64,000 nucleotides of DNA from Mycolicibacterium sp. ND9-15 (lineage in GTDB: Bacteria; Actinomycetota; Actinomycetes; Mycobacteriales; Mycobacteriaceae). The first letter of the stretch is position 1. Every line of letters starts with the position of its first letter. The notes below the pieces were generated by a model. That model was not told the origin of the DNA, did not search any database, and saw only the letters and a program-made list of their open reading frames with translations. A program made the position numbers and the translations under genes. Positions 7,928 to 16,759 of this stretch are shown in pieces. The stretch spans positions 3,013,501-3,077,500 of the forward strand of contig NZ_CP142362.1 in the NCBI RefSeq assembly GCF_035918395.1. Reading direction: 5' to 3'.

Positions 7928-8605
7928 ATGTTGGTGCTGCGGCGTTTCGTCTCATTGGTGACGGTGCTCGGTGCGATCGTTGCGTCGTCGAGCTGCTCGA
8001 CTTCTGGGAGAGATTCTGCGACGACCGTACCTTCGACTTCCCCGTCGGCCACGCTGAACCTGTCTCGGATCGCCGAGCTGAGCGACGACTTCCCGCCGGG
8101 CTTCACACCCGAGCCGCAGTCCGGACCGAAAGCGGTGACACCTCAAGACGCTCACCTGATCAGCGACACCGTCTCGTACGGAAAGCCACTCACCGTTGAT
8201 CCGCCGGAATGCCGACCTTTGTTCAAACCCGTCGAGGCGCAAGCGGGTGCCGAGAAGGCGGGCATCGGCGCTGGGGGGCCGCAGCCGCCGGCGCTTGTCG
8301 TCAGTGCGGTCAACCCGGTCGCGGTTCCTGTTGCCCTTCCGATACGGGGTTGCGACCGGATGACCTTCGTCGTGGCCGGTGCTGTCCCCGACGGCACTGC
8401 CGAACGGCTCACCGCGCCGCATATCGACGGCGCGACGACCAACGGCGTCAAGGTGTTCTACGACGGGGGCGTCGAGTACTTCTACACCGCGATACTGGAC
8501 GGCCGCACGTACGTCGAAGTGTGGGGTCGCGTCGGTCCGGACTTCCAGGCAGAGCCGGTGCTTCCCGACCTGTTGACCAAAGCCGTGGCCGCCATCCGGC
8601 AGTAG
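7928..8605 (+). CDS. Secreted lipoprotein-like protein, DUF5642-like
   Basis: A 225-residue exported protein. Residues 1-23 form a signal peptide (basic MLVLRRF, then a hydrophobic core) ending in SSSC, which is a weak lipobox, so lipidation on Cys23 is possible but not certain. A Ser/Thr-rich linker follows, then a domain with DFPPGFTPEP and paired Cys (PPECRPL ... IRGCDRM) that looks like the mycobacterial DUF5642 lipoproteins. Function is unknown; such proteins sit on the outer face of the cell envelope. It is convergent with the EspA/EspE-like gene, 3 nt between stops, and is separated from the aldA operon by 44 nt. Confidence 0.75.
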   Translation: MLVLRRFVSLVTVLGAIVASSSCSTSGRDSATTVPSTSPSATLNLSRIAELSDDFPPGFTPEPQSGPKAVTPQDAHLISDTVSYGKPLTVDPPECRPLFKPVEAQAGAEKAGIGAGGPQPPALVVSAVNPVAVPVALPIRGCDRMTFVVAGAVPDGTAERLTAPHIDGATTNGVKVFYDGGVEYFYTAILDGRTYVEVWGRVGPDFQAEPVLPDLLTKAVAAIRQ

Positions 8606-8608
8606 CGG

Positions 8609-9625
8609 TCAGCGCGGGCCGCCGGCGTTTGCGTCCGGCACCCAGACACCGCCGCCTGGGATCAGCTCGGTGTACCCGTACGGGCCGTATGTGGTTTCGT
8701 CGCCGGACACGTACGGCGGCCGGTACTCGATGTCGGTGAGGTCCAGTGGCCTGTCCGGCGGATCCGAGGGCCAGGCCGGTCCGCCGGGAATCGGCACCCA
8801 GGTTCCGGATCCCGGCACGAGCTCCTGGTAACCGAAGGGCCCGTAGGTGCTTTCGTCGCCGGCGACGTACGGCGGCCGGCACTCGACGTCGTCGAGATCC
8901 AACGGCGCTTCGACTGGAGTGGGCCGGTAGTCCGGGCTGCTCGGGTCTGGAATCCAGGTGCCCGACCCCGGCACCAGCTCGCGGTAGCCGCGAGGCCCGA
9001 ATGTCCTCGGATCGCTCGGGTCGTACGGCGCGAGTTGCACGACGTCGTTGAGATCGAATGTGGTTTCGGGAAGGTCGCTCGTCCCCTCGCCACTTCCGAA
9101 GGACACGGGTGTCGCGTCGTCGTCCTTCTCGGGGTGACGATTCAGCTCGTCGTATTCGGCGCCGATTCCGCGCATCCTCGCCGCGATTGCGGCGAGGTCG
9201 GCATGCGAACGCTGAATGATCTCCGCGACCTCGTTGGCGCCCTTGCTGACCACCGGCCACAGCCACTGTTCGCCGGCCACGGTGCTGGGCACCGTCGCCG
9301 CGGCATCGACCACCCACTTCCTCACCGCGTCAAGGTCGCGCCGACCCGCTGCCACGACAGCGGCTGACCGGTCGACCTCTGCCGCGAGCCGCCGGTCGAG
9401 ACCGGCCATTACACCGAGAGCGTTTGCCTGCCTGGCGTTCTCGTCGGCGTAACCGTCGGCGCCCGAGCCGGTCCAGTTGGAGCCCGGCGCCGCCGCCTCC
9501 ACGTCACCCCGGATGGACTCCAGGCGGGAACTGTTGTCGAGTCCGGCGCCGTCGCGCGGGGTGCCCTCACCGAACGTGGCGCGCGCCTGCGACCACGTCG
9601 ACAAGAAGGCATCCAGTACACCCAC
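8609..9625 (-). CDS. EspA/EspE-like type VII secretion protein with C-terminal Tyr/Pro repeats
   Basis: A 338-residue protein. The first 175 residues are helical and begin MGVLDAFLSTWSQARATFGEG, with WTGSGADGYADEN as the Trp-x-Gly turn of the helical hairpin; this is the N-terminus I associate with EspA/EspE-type ESX substrates. Residues about 199-338 are three tandem repeats of about 46 residues, each with D-L-x-D-[VI], a P-Y/P-P-Y step, then YGPxGYxELVPGSGTWVP (first copy FGPRGY). No signal peptide is present, as expected for ESX export. No ESX machinery gene is in the window. The repeat tail is acidic, aromatic and Pro-rich and could be a surface binding module; this is inference. It stands alone on the minus strand. 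Confidence 0.8.
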   Translation of the reverse strand: MGVLDAFLSTWSQARATFGEGTPRDGAGLDNSSRLESIRGDVEAAAPGSNWTGSGADGYADENARQANALGVMAGLDRRLAAEVDRSAAVVAAGRRDLDAVRKWVVDAAATVPSTVAGEQWLWPVVSKGANEVAEIIQRSHADLAAIAARMRGIGAEYDELNRHPEKDDDATPVSFGSGEGTSDLPETTFDLNDVVQLAPYDPSDPRTFGPRGYRELVPGSGTWIPDPSSPDYRPTPVEAPLDLDDVECRPPYVAGDESTYGPFGYQELVPGSGTWVPIPGGPAWPSDPPDRPLDLTDIEYRPPYVSGDETTYGPYGYTELIPGGGVWVPDANAGGPR

Positions 9626-9676
9626 GACCGTGAGTTTACGTCCGGCGACACGTCCGGCTGCGCACCAATTGTGGAG

Positions 9677-10285
9677 TCAGCGGGCTGCGCTCGTGGTGGC
9701 GAGGCTCGCGCCGACCCAGCGACGCAGGTAGTTGCGCAGTTCCGCACCTCGGCGCGGCGGGCGGCCCGGGTCGATGATGAACGACTGGATGATCCGCAGC
9801 AGGTGCTCGGCCAACTCGTCGAGGTCGTTGTCGGCGAAGCCCAAAGCGCGCCAATCCACGTCGAAGCGCCGCAGCATCGAGTTGGCGAACTCCAACGCCA
9901 CATCCGACGTGACGGTCTGGCTGAAGGCACTGGCCCGCCCGGGCGTCAGCAACAGGCCCATGTGCTTGTCCCGGGGCAGCCACTCCAGCGCGGTGGCGAT
10001 GCCTTCGGCGACCGCCTCCTGCGGGTCGGTCACTCCTTGCAGGTGATCGGCCAGCCGGTCCAGGAAGCCGGACGCCGCACGTTGCGCGGAAGCCACCAGC
10101 AGCGCGTCGGTACTGGGGAAGTACCGGTAGACCGTCTGACGCGTCACGCCCAGGGTGCGCGCCACGTCGGCGATCGAGAACTCCGCTCCCCGGGCATCGA
10201 TCGCCTTACCCGCGGCATCGAGGATGCGGGCGACCGCCTCCTCATCCGTCGACGGCGCCGAGCCGGACCAGCCGTGGGTGCGCAC
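9677..10285 (-). CDS. TetR-family regulator next to the CYP125-like gene
   Basis: A 202-residue TetR protein. The DNA-binding domain has FSIADVARTLGVTRQTVYRYF, the helix-turn-helix with the VYRYF recognition helix, at about residues 36-56. The remaining 145 residues are the ligand domain. It lies 26 nt downstream of the CYP125-like P450 gene on the same strand, so it is likely co-transcribed with it and may repress the promoter in front of the P450, where a good inverted repeat is found at 11549-11575. Inducer unknown; a steroid-related ligand would fit the P450 family. Confidence 0.88.
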   Translation of the reverse strand: MRTHGWSGSAPSTDEEAVARILDAAGKAIDARGAEFSIADVARTLGVTRQTVYRYFPSTDALLVASAQRAASGFLDRLADHLQGVTDPQEAVAEGIATALEWLPRDKHMGLLLTPGRASAFSQTVTSDVALEFANSMLRRFDVDWRALGFADNDLDELAEHLLRIIQSFIIDPGRPPRRGAELRNYLRRWVGASLATTSAAR

Positions 10286-10311
10286 GGCGAAATCCTACTC
10301 AGCCGGTTCGG

Positions 10312-11541
10312 TCAGCCGGTGTAGGAGACCTGCAGGTCCTTGACGCCGTTGATCCAGCCCGACCGAAGGCGTTGTGGTTCGCCGAGTTTGGCGATGTCGG
10401 GAATCTGGTCGGCGATCTCGTCGAAGATCAGCTTGATCTCCATGCGGGCCAGGTTCGCGCCGATGCAGTAGTGGGCGCCGTTGCCGCCGAACCCAAGGTG
10501 TGGGTTGGGGTCACGCACGATGTCGAAACGGAAGGGTTGTTCGAAGACGCTCTCGTCGTAGTTGGCCGAACTGTAGAACAGGCCGACACGCTGGCCTTCG
10601 CGAATCGTGACGCCTCCGAGTTCGGTGTCGGCCATCGCGGTTCGCTGGAAACAGTGCACAGGGGTGGCCCAGCGCACGATCTCGTCGGCGGTGGTCTCGG
10701 GCCTCTCCCGCTTGAACAACTCCCACTGGTCGGGGTTCTCGAAGAACGCGTTCATACCGTGCGTCATCGCGTTGCGGGTGGTCTCATTGCCCGCCACCGC
10801 CAGCAGGATCACGAAGAACGCGAACTCCACGTCGTCGAGCGACTCGCCGTCGATGTCGGCCTGCACCAGCCGCGTCACGATGTCGTCGGCCGGACAGCGG
10901 CGGCGCTCCTCGGCCATCGAATAGGCGTAACCCATCAGCTCCGCGTTGGCTGCGGTCGGGTCGGAGTCGAAGTCGGGGTCGTCGGTGTTCATGATCGCGT
11001 TGGTCCATCCGAACAACTTCTCGCGATCGGCCTCGGGCACACCGATCAGGTCGGCGATCGCCAACAGCGGCAGGTTCATCGCGACATCGTCGACGAAGTT
11101 TCCGCTGCCCTTCCGCTTTGCGGCGGCGACGATCTCGCGCGCGGCGGTCCCGAGCCGTTCCTCGAGCGCGGCGATCGCGCGCGGGGTGAACAAGCGCGAC
11201 ACCAGCTTTCGCAGCCGGGTGTGCTCCGGCGCGTCATGGTTGATCAACAGCGCCTTGGTGAGCTCGAGTTGTTCGGCGGTGGCGCCTTCCGGCAGCCGCA
11301 TCACTGCGCCCTTGCGGTTGGTCGACCACAGATCGGAGTTGCGGGAGATGGCCTTGATGTCTTCGTGACGGCTGACCACCCAGTAGCCGCCGTCGTCGAA
11401 GATCGACTCGGGCTGCTCGTTCCACCACACCGGGGCGGTCTTGCGAAGCTGGGCGAATTCGGCGACCGGGATACCGCGCAGCAGCACGTCGGGATCGGTG
11501 AAGTCATATCCCGGTCCGAAGGGGCATGTGGCCTGCGTCAT
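10312..11541 (-). CDS. Cytochrome P450, CYP125-like (steroid side-chain oxidase family)
   Basis: A 409-residue P450 close to mycobacterial CYP125 over its full length: it shares DFTDPD near the N-terminus, AVAGNETTRN around the I-helix (AGNETT at 250-255), DEIVRWATPV around the ExxR (287-290), and NPHLGFGGNGAHYCIGANLA with the haem Cys at 359, then LRSGWINGVK near the end. CYP125 enzymes oxidise C27 of cholesterol and cholestenone. This copy lies outside the main cholesterol regulon as far as the window shows, so it may be a paralogue with other substrates. It is divergent from purD and followed by a TetR gene. Confidence 0.88.
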   Translation of the reverse strand: MTQATCPFGPGYDFTDPDVLLRGIPVAEFAQLRKTAPVWWNEQPESIFDDGGYWVVSRHEDIKAISRNSDLWSTNRKGAVMRLPEGATAEQLELTKALLINHDAPEHTRLRKLVSRLFTPRAIAALEERLGTAAREIVAAAKRKGSGNFVDDVAMNLPLLAIADLIGVPEADREKLFGWTNAIMNTDDPDFDSDPTAANAELMGYAYSMAEERRRCPADDIVTRLVQADIDGESLDDVEFAFFVILLAVAGNETTRNAMTHGMNAFFENPDQWELFKRERPETTADEIVRWATPVHCFQRTAMADTELGGVTIREGQRVGLFYSSANYDESVFEQPFRFDIVRDPNPHLGFGGNGAHYCIGANLARMEIKLIFDEIADQIPDIAKLGEPQRLRSGWINGVKDLQVSYTG

Positions 11542-11548
11542 ACCTAGA

Positions 11549-11575
11549 CCATACAGCGTGTTGTCAAGTGTATGG
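11549..11575. promoter_or_regulatory. Perfect 7-bp inverted repeat, candidate operator between P450 and purD
   Basis: CCATACA at 11549-11555 and TGTATGG at 11569-11575 are perfect inverted copies, 13 nt apart. The site begins 8 bp upstream of the CYP125-like ATG and 39 bp before the purD start. Its size and position fit a dimeric regulator such as the TetR encoded downstream of the P450. A role in purD control cannot be excluded. Confidence 0.55.
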
Positions 11576-11599
11576 CCGATGCCCTGGTGCGACAGGCGT

Positions 11600-11605
11600 T
11601 AGGGT
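11600..11605 (+). promoter_or_regulatory. purD -10 box, leaderless arrangement
   Basis: TAGGGT fits the mycobacterial TAnnnT -10 element and is followed by 8 nt and then the purD GTG. With the usual distance from -10 to the start of transcription, the mRNA would begin at or within 2 nt of the start codon. No Shine-Dalgarno is present in front of the GTG, which supports a leaderless message. Confidence 0.6.
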
Positions 11606-11613
11606 GAGCAGTT

Positions 11614-12882
11614 GTGCGAGTCCTGGTGGTCGGATCCGGAGCCCGGGAACATGCGCTGCTGCTGGCGCTGCGGCGTGACCCCGAGGTGGAGGGCCTGGCG
11701 ATCGCGCCGGGGAATGCGGGAACCGCGGCGATCGCCGACCAGTACGACGTCGACGTCACCTCCGGCGAGGCGGTGACCAAGCTGGCGCAGCGCATCCGCG
11801 CCGACCTGGTGGTCATCGGTCCGGAAGTACCGCTGGTCCTCGGCGTGGCCGACGCGGTGCGCAGCGCCGGGATCGCCTGCTTCGGCCCGGGCACGGACGC
11901 CGCCCGGATCGAGGGTTCGAAGTCGTTCGCCAAGGACGTGATGACGGCCGCCGGAGTTCGCACCGCCAGGAGCGAGGTCGTCGACAACCCCGCACGCCTC
12001 GACGCCTCACTCGACCGGTTCGGCCCACCTGGTGGCGAGCGCGCATGGGTGGTCAAGGACGACGGCCTGGCCGCCGGCAAGGGTGTGGTGGTGACGCCCG
12101 ACCGCGCCGCGGCCCGGGCGCACGCGGCGAATCTGCTCGAGTCGGGGCATCCGGTGCTGCTCGAGTCGTTCCTGGACGGGCCCGAAGTCTCGCTGTTCTG
12201 TGTCGTCGACGGTGAAACCGTCGTGCCCCTGCTTCCCGCGCAGGACTTCAAGCGTGCCGGCGACAACGACACCGGACCCAACACCGGGGGCATGGGAGCG
12301 TATGCACCGCTGCCCTGGCTGCCCGAGGACATCCTCACCCAGATCGTCGACGAGGTGGTGAAACCCGTTGCCGCCGAACTGGTTGCGCGCGGCAGTCCGT
12401 TCTCGGGCCTGATGTACGCCGGCTTGGCGATCACATCGCAGGGACCGGCGGTAATCGAATTCAACTGCCGTTTCGGCGATCCGGAGACGCAGTCCGTGCT
12501 GGCGCTGCTGGAGACACCGTTGGGTCAGCTACTGTACGCGGCCGCGAGCGGCAACCTTGCGGACGAGCCGCCCTTGCGGTGGCGCGACGGCGCCGCGGTG
12601 ACCGTGGTGCTCGCCGCGGAGAACTACCCGGGCCGACCTCGGGTCGGCGACCCGATCACCGGCTCCGAGGCCGACGGAGTGCTGCACGCGGGCACCCGTC
12701 GCCGCGACGACGGTGCCATCGTGTCATCTGGCGGCCGTGTGCTTTCGGTGGTGGGCACCGGCGCGGACCTCGCCGCGGCGCGCGAGGCCGCCTACCGGGT
12801 GATCAAGTCGATTCGGCTGCCGGGCAGTCATTTTCGCAGCGATATCGCGTTGGCCGCGGCCGAGGAGCGGCTGGCTCGCTAG
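11614..12882 (+). CDS. purD: Phosphoribosylamine-glycine ligase (GAR synthetase)
   Basis: A 422-residue GARS, full length. It joins glycine to 5-phosphoribosylamine with ATP, the second step of de novo purine synthesis, in the cytoplasm. The N-terminal [11 protein letters not shown], the ATP-grasp [21 protein letters not shown] and the metal-binding [12 protein letters not shown] are all present. The start is a GTG just behind a -10 box. The stop overlaps that of the convergent esterase gene (CTAG). It is the first of eight purine genes scattered through this window. Confidence 0.97.
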   Translation: MRVLVVGSGAREHALLLALRRDPEVEGLAIAPGNAGTAAIADQYDVDVTSGEAVTKLAQRIRADLVVIGPEVPLVLGVADAVRSAGIACFGPGTDAARIEGSKSFAKDVMTAAGVRTARSEVVDNPARLDASLDRFGPPGGERAWVVKDDGLAAGKGVVVTPDRAAARAHAANLLESGHPVLLESFLDGPEVSLFCVVDGETVVPLLPAQDFKRAGDNDTGPNTGGMGAYAPLPWLPEDILTQIVDEVVKPVAAELVARGSPFSGLMYAGLAITSQGPAVIEFNCRFGDPETQSVLALLETPLGQLLYAAASGNLADEPPLRWRDGAAVTVVLAAENYPGRPRVGDPITGSEADGVLHAGTRRRDDGAIVSSGGRVLSVVGTGADLAAAREAAYRVIKSIRLPGSHFRSDIALAAAEERLAR

Positions 12883-13691
12883 GTGACCAGCAGCGGAGCC
12901 ATCCAGGTCAGCTCCGCGGGCAGTTGCGCGCTCCAGAACCCCGCGTCGTGCCCGCCCGGCGAGAAGCCGCCGGCGGGTGGGTTCGGCAGCTGCGCGATGA
13001 ACTCTCTTGTCGCCGAATAGAAGGGATCGCTGATCCCGCAGTCGATCCGGATCGGAATCGACGCCAGCGCGGGCAGGCCCCAGACGCTGTTGGCCGCATA
13101 GTCCGCCGCACTGTCGAACGCACCGGGCGCGGCGGCACCGGCGGATGTCCACAGCGCCGGGCTCACCGCGCAGATCGCCGCCGTGCGCGCGGCTCCGAGC
13201 CGGGCGCCGAGCAGCAGCGCGCCGTAGCCGCCCATCGACCAGCCGAGGAAGCCGACACGCGAGACGTCCAGGCGATGCGAACCCAGCATGGGGATCAGCT
13301 CGTCGAGCACCATTGCCCCGGAGTCTTCGCCGGAGGCCCGCTTGTGCCAGTAGCCTCCGCCGCCGTCGACGGCGACGACCGCGAAGGGCGGCAGGCCTGC
13401 CGCGACCGCCTCGGCCAGGCCCCGCTCCACGCCACCGGCCATCACCCCGGCGGCGTCCTGTCCCTTACCGTGCAGCGCAATGACTGGACGCAACGGGGCG
13501 GTCTGGCCGGGTGGGCGCGCGATCGCCCAATTGGTCGTCAGTCCGCCCCGCGCCGCAGAGACGAAGGACCCGTCGACGTAGGTGGGCGCGGCGGGCGCCG
13601 CCGGGACCACGGGCGCCATGCGCAGCGCCGCCGCCCCGGCCGCGGCACCGAGTCCGAGGCGCAGAAGCGAACGGCGACTCAGTTCGGGCAT
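12879..13691 (-). CDS. Tat-exported alpha/beta-hydrolase (esterase)
   Basis: A 270-residue protein when started at the ATG at 13689-13691. This start gives [19 protein letters not shown], a twin-arginine signal (SRRSLLRLG) with Ala-rich core; longer in-frame starts up to 13739 only add residues made from the tandem repeat. The mature part is an alpha/beta hydrolase with nucleophile Ser152 in GWSMGG, Asp222 (GISDP) and His248 (GGHD), so the triad is intact. It resembles Rv0774c, reported as an esterase. It is expected in the envelope or outside. Its promoter would have to lie in or beyond the 17-bp repeat array that begins 25 bp upstream of the start. Confidence 0.85.
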   Translation of the reverse strand: MPELSRRSLLRLGLGAAAGAAALRMAPVVPAAPAAPTYVDGSFVSAARGGLTTNWAIARPPGQTAPLRPVIALHGKGQDAAGVMAGGVERGLAEAVAAGLPPFAVVAVDGGGGYWHKRASGEDSGAMVLDELIPMLGSHRLDVSRVGFLGWSMGGYGALLLGARLGAARTAAICAVSPALWTSAGAAAPGAFDSAADYAANSVWGLPALASIPIRIDCGISDPFYSATREFIAQLPNPPAGGFSPGGHDAGFWSAQLPAELTWMAPLLVT

Positions 13692-13715
13692 GGCGGCCAT
13701 CATGCCACCGGGCGT

Positions 13716-13817
13716 AGCCCATTCACCGCGAGAGCCCATTCACCGCGAGAGCCCATTCACCGCGAGAGCCCATTCACCGCGAGAGCCCATTCACCGCGAG
13801 AGCCCATTCGCCGCGAA
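13716..13817. repeat. Tandem array, 17-bp unit, five perfect copies plus one variant
   Basis: The unit AGCCCATTCACCGCGAG occurs five times without change from 13716 to 13800 and a sixth time with two changes (CAC to CGC, final G to A) at 13801-13817. The array fills the upstream region of the leftward esterase gene (start 13691) and lies about 100 bp before the rightward tetR gene. The period of 17 is not a multiple of 3, so it is not a coding repeat. Perfect copies suggest recent expansion or slippage, or an array of protein-binding sites. Confidence 0.95.
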
Positions 13818-13914
13818 GCGGTCGGCACCGCACCGGAAACAACAGCCACGACTTCTTGGGTCAAAGCCGGACGATTAGCCGAAAGCGCGATGGGAGGCGC
13901 GCTCGACTGGCAGC

Positions 13915-14544
13915 ATGCTAGAAGTGACGGCAGCGGTCACTCCCAAGGGAGAGCGTCGGCGGTTTGCGCTGGTCAGTGCCGCTGCCGATCTGCTGTGCGA
14001 AGGCGGCTTCGACGCAGTGCGGCATCGCGCGGTGGCGCGTCGCGCCGGCCTGCCGCTGGCGTCGACGACCTACTACTTCTCGTCGCTCGATGATCTGATC
14101 GCCAAAGCCGTCGAGCACATCGGCGAGCGTGAGGCAGAGCAGTTGCGTGCGCGGGTCGAGATGCTGTCGCGGCGGCGGCGAGGCGCGGAATCGACCGCCG
14201 ACATCTTGGTCGACCTGTTGGTCGACGACGTGGTGGGGCAGCGGGTCAGCGAGCAGTTGATCTCGCGCTATGAGCGCTACATCGCGTGCGCACGCCACCC
14301 CCTGCTGCGCGACATCCAACGGCGGATCCTGCGCCAGCGCACGGATGCGGTTGTCGAGGTCGTCGAACGCTCGGGGCGGTCGGTGCGCGCCGGGTACCTC
14401 ACCGCGTTGGTCAACGCGGTCGACGGTGCCGTGGTGGCGGCGCTCGTCGGGGACGGCGACGGCCCTCGCGCAACAGCACGCGCGACGTTGATCGACGTGA
14501 TAGACGTGTTGGCGCCAATCGACGAGCGAGTGGCGCAGGTGTAG
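13915..14544 (+). CDS. TetR-like transcriptional regulator
   Basis: A 209-residue regulator. The N-terminal domain has FDAVRHRAVARRAGLPLAST followed by TYYFSSLDDLIAKA, a helix-turn-helix with the TYYF recognition helix at about residues 33-60. The C-terminal part is helical. It resembles Rv0775. The ATG at 13915 is used; a GTG three codons later is equally possible and no clear ribosome-binding site separates them. The amino-acid permease gene follows after 16 nt and is probably in the same operon, so the regulator may control uptake of that substrate. Confidence 0.85.
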   Translation: MLEVTAAVTPKGERRRFALVSAAADLLCEGGFDAVRHRAVARRAGLPLASTTYYFSSLDDLIAKAVEHIGEREAEQLRARVEMLSRRRRGAESTADILVDLLVDDVVGQRVSEQLISRYERYIACARHPLLRDIQRRILRQRTDAVVEVVERSGRSVRAGYLTALVNAVDGAVVAALVGDGDGPRATARATLIDVIDVLAPIDERVAQV

Positions 14545-14560
14545 ATCCAAGAGGAGGCCG

Positions 14561-15967
14561 ATGGGCAAACAGCCAGAACTTCGGCGGGTCATGGGTCCGG
14601 GGCTGTTGCTCTTGTTCGTTGTCGGCGACATCCTCGGCACCGGTGTGTATGCCCTGACCGGCCAGGTTGCCGGCGAGGTGGGTGGGGCGGCCTGGTTGCC
14701 GTTCCTGCTCGCATTCGCGATCGCGACGGTCACGGCGTTCTCCTACCTGGAGCTGGTCACGAAGTATCCGCAGGCCGCGGGAGCAGCGCTCTACGCGCAC
14801 AAGGCATTCGGGATCCAGTTCTTCACGTTCCTCGTCGCGTTCGTGGTGATGTGCTCCGGCATCACATCGGCGTCGACCGCGTCACAGGCGTTCGCCGCCA
14901 ACATGATCAAGGGTTTCGGCCTGGATTGGGGCAGGGCGGGCGTCGCCGTCATCGCGCTGACCTTCATGGCCGTCCTGGCCGCGATCAATCTGCGCGGTGT
15001 CAGCGAGAGCGTCAAGCTCAACGTCGGCCTGACCATCATCGAGATCACCGGCCTGATGCTGGTGATCTTCGTCGGACTGTGGGCGTTCACCCAGGGCGGC
15101 GACACCGACTTCTCCCGCATCGTGATGTTCGAAAGCAGCGAGGAGCGAAGCACATTCGTCGCGATCACCGCGGCGACATCGCTGGCCTTCTTCGCGATGG
15201 TCGGGTTCGAGGACTCGGTCAACATGGCCGAGGAGATCAAGGACCCGGTCCGGACTTTTCCCAAGGTGTTGTTGACCGGACTGGGCATCGCGGGCGTGGT
15301 GTACATCCTGGTGTCGATCATCGCGGTGGCGTTGGTGCCGATCGGTGAACTGAGGGCGAGCAGCACGCCGCTGGTCGATGTTGTCGAAGCGGCGGCGCCG
15401 GGGCTTCCGATCGACGAGCTGTTCCCGTTCATCACGATGTTCGCGGTGTCGAACACCGCGCTGATCAACATGCTGATGGCCAGTCGGCTGATCTACGGGA
15501 TGGCGCGTCAGCATGTTCTGCCCCCAGTGCTGGGCTCGGTGCACCGGACTCGTCACACGCCCTGGGTCGCAATCATATTCACGACGGTCGTCGCGTTCGG
15601 GCTGATCTTCTACGTCTCCACCTTCGCGAGCAGCAAGGCGCTTTCGGTGCTCGGCGGCACCACCTCGCTGCTGCTGCTGGCGGTGTTCGCGATGGTCAAC
15701 GTCGCGGTGCTGGTACTGCGACGCGATGTCCGAAAGGAGGGCGGACACTTCCGGACACCGACGGCACTGCCGGTGATGGGGTTCATCACCTCGCTGTATC
15801 TGGTGACACCGCTGTCGGGGCGCCCGGGCACGCAGTACCTGTTGGCCGGAATCCTGCTCGTGATCGGGGTTGTCCTCTTCCTGATCACGATGGCGATCAA
15901 CAAGCAGCTCGGCATCAAGGATGCCGGCATCACCGACCCCACCCACTTGGCTCAAGCGCCGGACTGA
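14561..15967 (+). CDS. APC-family amino-acid permease
   Basis: A 468-residue integral membrane protein with about 12 hydrophobic segments. It starts near GPGLLLLFVVGDILGTGVYALTG, the first transmembrane helix with the Gly-rich substrate turn of the amino acid-polyamine-organocation family, and has GFEDSVNMAEEIKDP in the conserved loop after helix 6. It should exchange or import an amino acid across the plasma membrane; specificity is not visible. AAGAGGAGG ends 3 nt before the ATG. The 3' end overlaps the convergent DUF429 gene by 16 nt. Confidence 0.88.
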   Translation: MGKQPELRRVMGPGLLLLFVVGDILGTGVYALTGQVAGEVGGAAWLPFLLAFAIATVTAFSYLELVTKYPQAAGAALYAHKAFGIQFFTFLVAFVVMCSGITSASTASQAFAANMIKGFGLDWGRAGVAVIALTFMAVLAAINLRGVSESVKLNVGLTIIEITGLMLVIFVGLWAFTQGGDTDFSRIVMFESSEERSTFVAITAATSLAFFAMVGFEDSVNMAEEIKDPVRTFPKVLLTGLGIAGVVYILVSIIAVALVPIGELRASSTPLVDVVEAAAPGLPIDELFPFITMFAVSNTALINMLMASRLIYGMARQHVLPPVLGSVHRTRHTPWVAIIFTTVVAFGLIFYVSTFASSKALSVLGGTTSLLLLAVFAMVNVAVLVLRRDVRKEGGHFRTPTALPVMGFITSLYLVTPLSGRPGTQYLLAGILLVIGVVLFLITMAINKQLGIKDAGITDPTHLAQAPD

Positions 15968-16719
15968 TCGGCCGTCCGGCCTTTCGGTGCGGCCACCCGG
16001 TGCGTCGGCAGCGTCGGCGTGACGATGTACCCGGTTGCGTAGTCGCCGTAGACGGTGACGTCTGAGGGCCGGTGATGTCGGTACAGGCCGACGTAGGCGC
16101 AGACGACCGCGTCGACGGGATCCTCTTCGCGGTCGAGTTGGCTGGGCCGGGTCGCCGCTTCGACCCGCTCGCGGACCTCGGCCCACGCGGTGTCGTCGTG
16201 CACCCGCAGTCGGGGCGTGGCGCAGTCGAGCCCTTCGATCAGCGTCATCAAGGTCAGCAGTCCGCGCTGGCGGTCCACGAACCTGCCCCTCTTGTATTTG
16301 ATGGTCTTGTCGAGGTCGAACAACACGACCGTGGCCGGGTGGGGATACACCTCGATCGCTCGGCGGTCGGCGCGCGACGCCGGATCGATGTCGAGGTCCA
16401 GCACATGCGCCAACCGGGCGGCGCGCGGGTTCTTCAACTCCGGCTTGGCGCTGAACGCGGGGCGCGCGCCAGCCTCGAATCGTTGGAAGTCGCGATTGAA
16501 GGCCGCCTCGGCGGGCCGGTGGCCGGTCGGGTTGGCCACGATCAGCGGAGCATCGACGGCGACCACGCACGCGCCACCGGTGAACGGTGCGATGGCCGCC
16601 AGAATGCTCGCGTCGTCACGGGCGGCGCCGATGTGCAGCAGCCGCCCGTCTGCGTCGACGGCCGCGACACCGGTCTGGTTGCGCTCACCCCAGGCGAGGT
16701 CGAGGCCAACGAAGTGCAT
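15952..16719 (-). CDS. DUF429-family predicted nuclease-like protein
   Basis: A 255-residue protein starting MHFVGLDLAWGERNQTG, the acidic first strand of an RNase H-like fold (GxDxAW) typical of DUF429 proteins. Further conserved acidic positions are VAVDAPL and VEVYPHP; AIEVYPHPATVVLFDLD contains the family's EVYPHP. A nuclease activity is predicted for the family but not established. It resembles Rv0776c. I start at the ATG at 16717-16719 because the longer in-frame version runs into the divergent purB gene. Promoters of this gene and purB share the 40 bp between them. Confidence 0.8.
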   Translation of the reverse strand: MHFVGLDLAWGERNQTGVAAVDADGRLLHIGAARDDASILAAIAPFTGGACVVAVDAPLIVANPTGHRPAEAAFNRDFQRFEAGARPAFSAKPELKNPRAARLAHVLDLDIDPASRADRRAIEVYPHPATVVLFDLDKTIKYKRGRFVDRQRGLLTLMTLIEGLDCATPRLRVHDDTAWAEVRERVEAATRPSQLDREEDPVDAVVCAYVGLYRHHRPSDVTVYGDYATGYIVTPTLPTHRVAAPKGRTADQSGA

Positions 16720-16745
16720 GGGGACACTGTGCCCGATCGGGGTCG

Positions 16746-16751
16746 TAAGCT
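16746..16751 (+). promoter_or_regulatory. purB -10 box, leaderless arrangement
   Basis: TAAGCT, a TAnnnT -10 element, followed by 8 nt and the purB GTG. No Shine-Dalgarno precedes the GTG, so transcription probably starts at the start codon. Confidence 0.55.
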
Positions 16752-16759
16752 GTGTGTTC

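Noticed and set aside
13716..13817. Tandem 17-bp repeats as a CRISPR array
   Set aside because: Copies are directly joined with no spacers, units are too short, and no cas genes are near.
14882..16570. A 562-codon minus-strand frame under the permease and DUF429 genes
   Set aside because: Composition full of Arg, Asp and Gln repeats; it overlaps two well supported genes and has no resemblance to any family.
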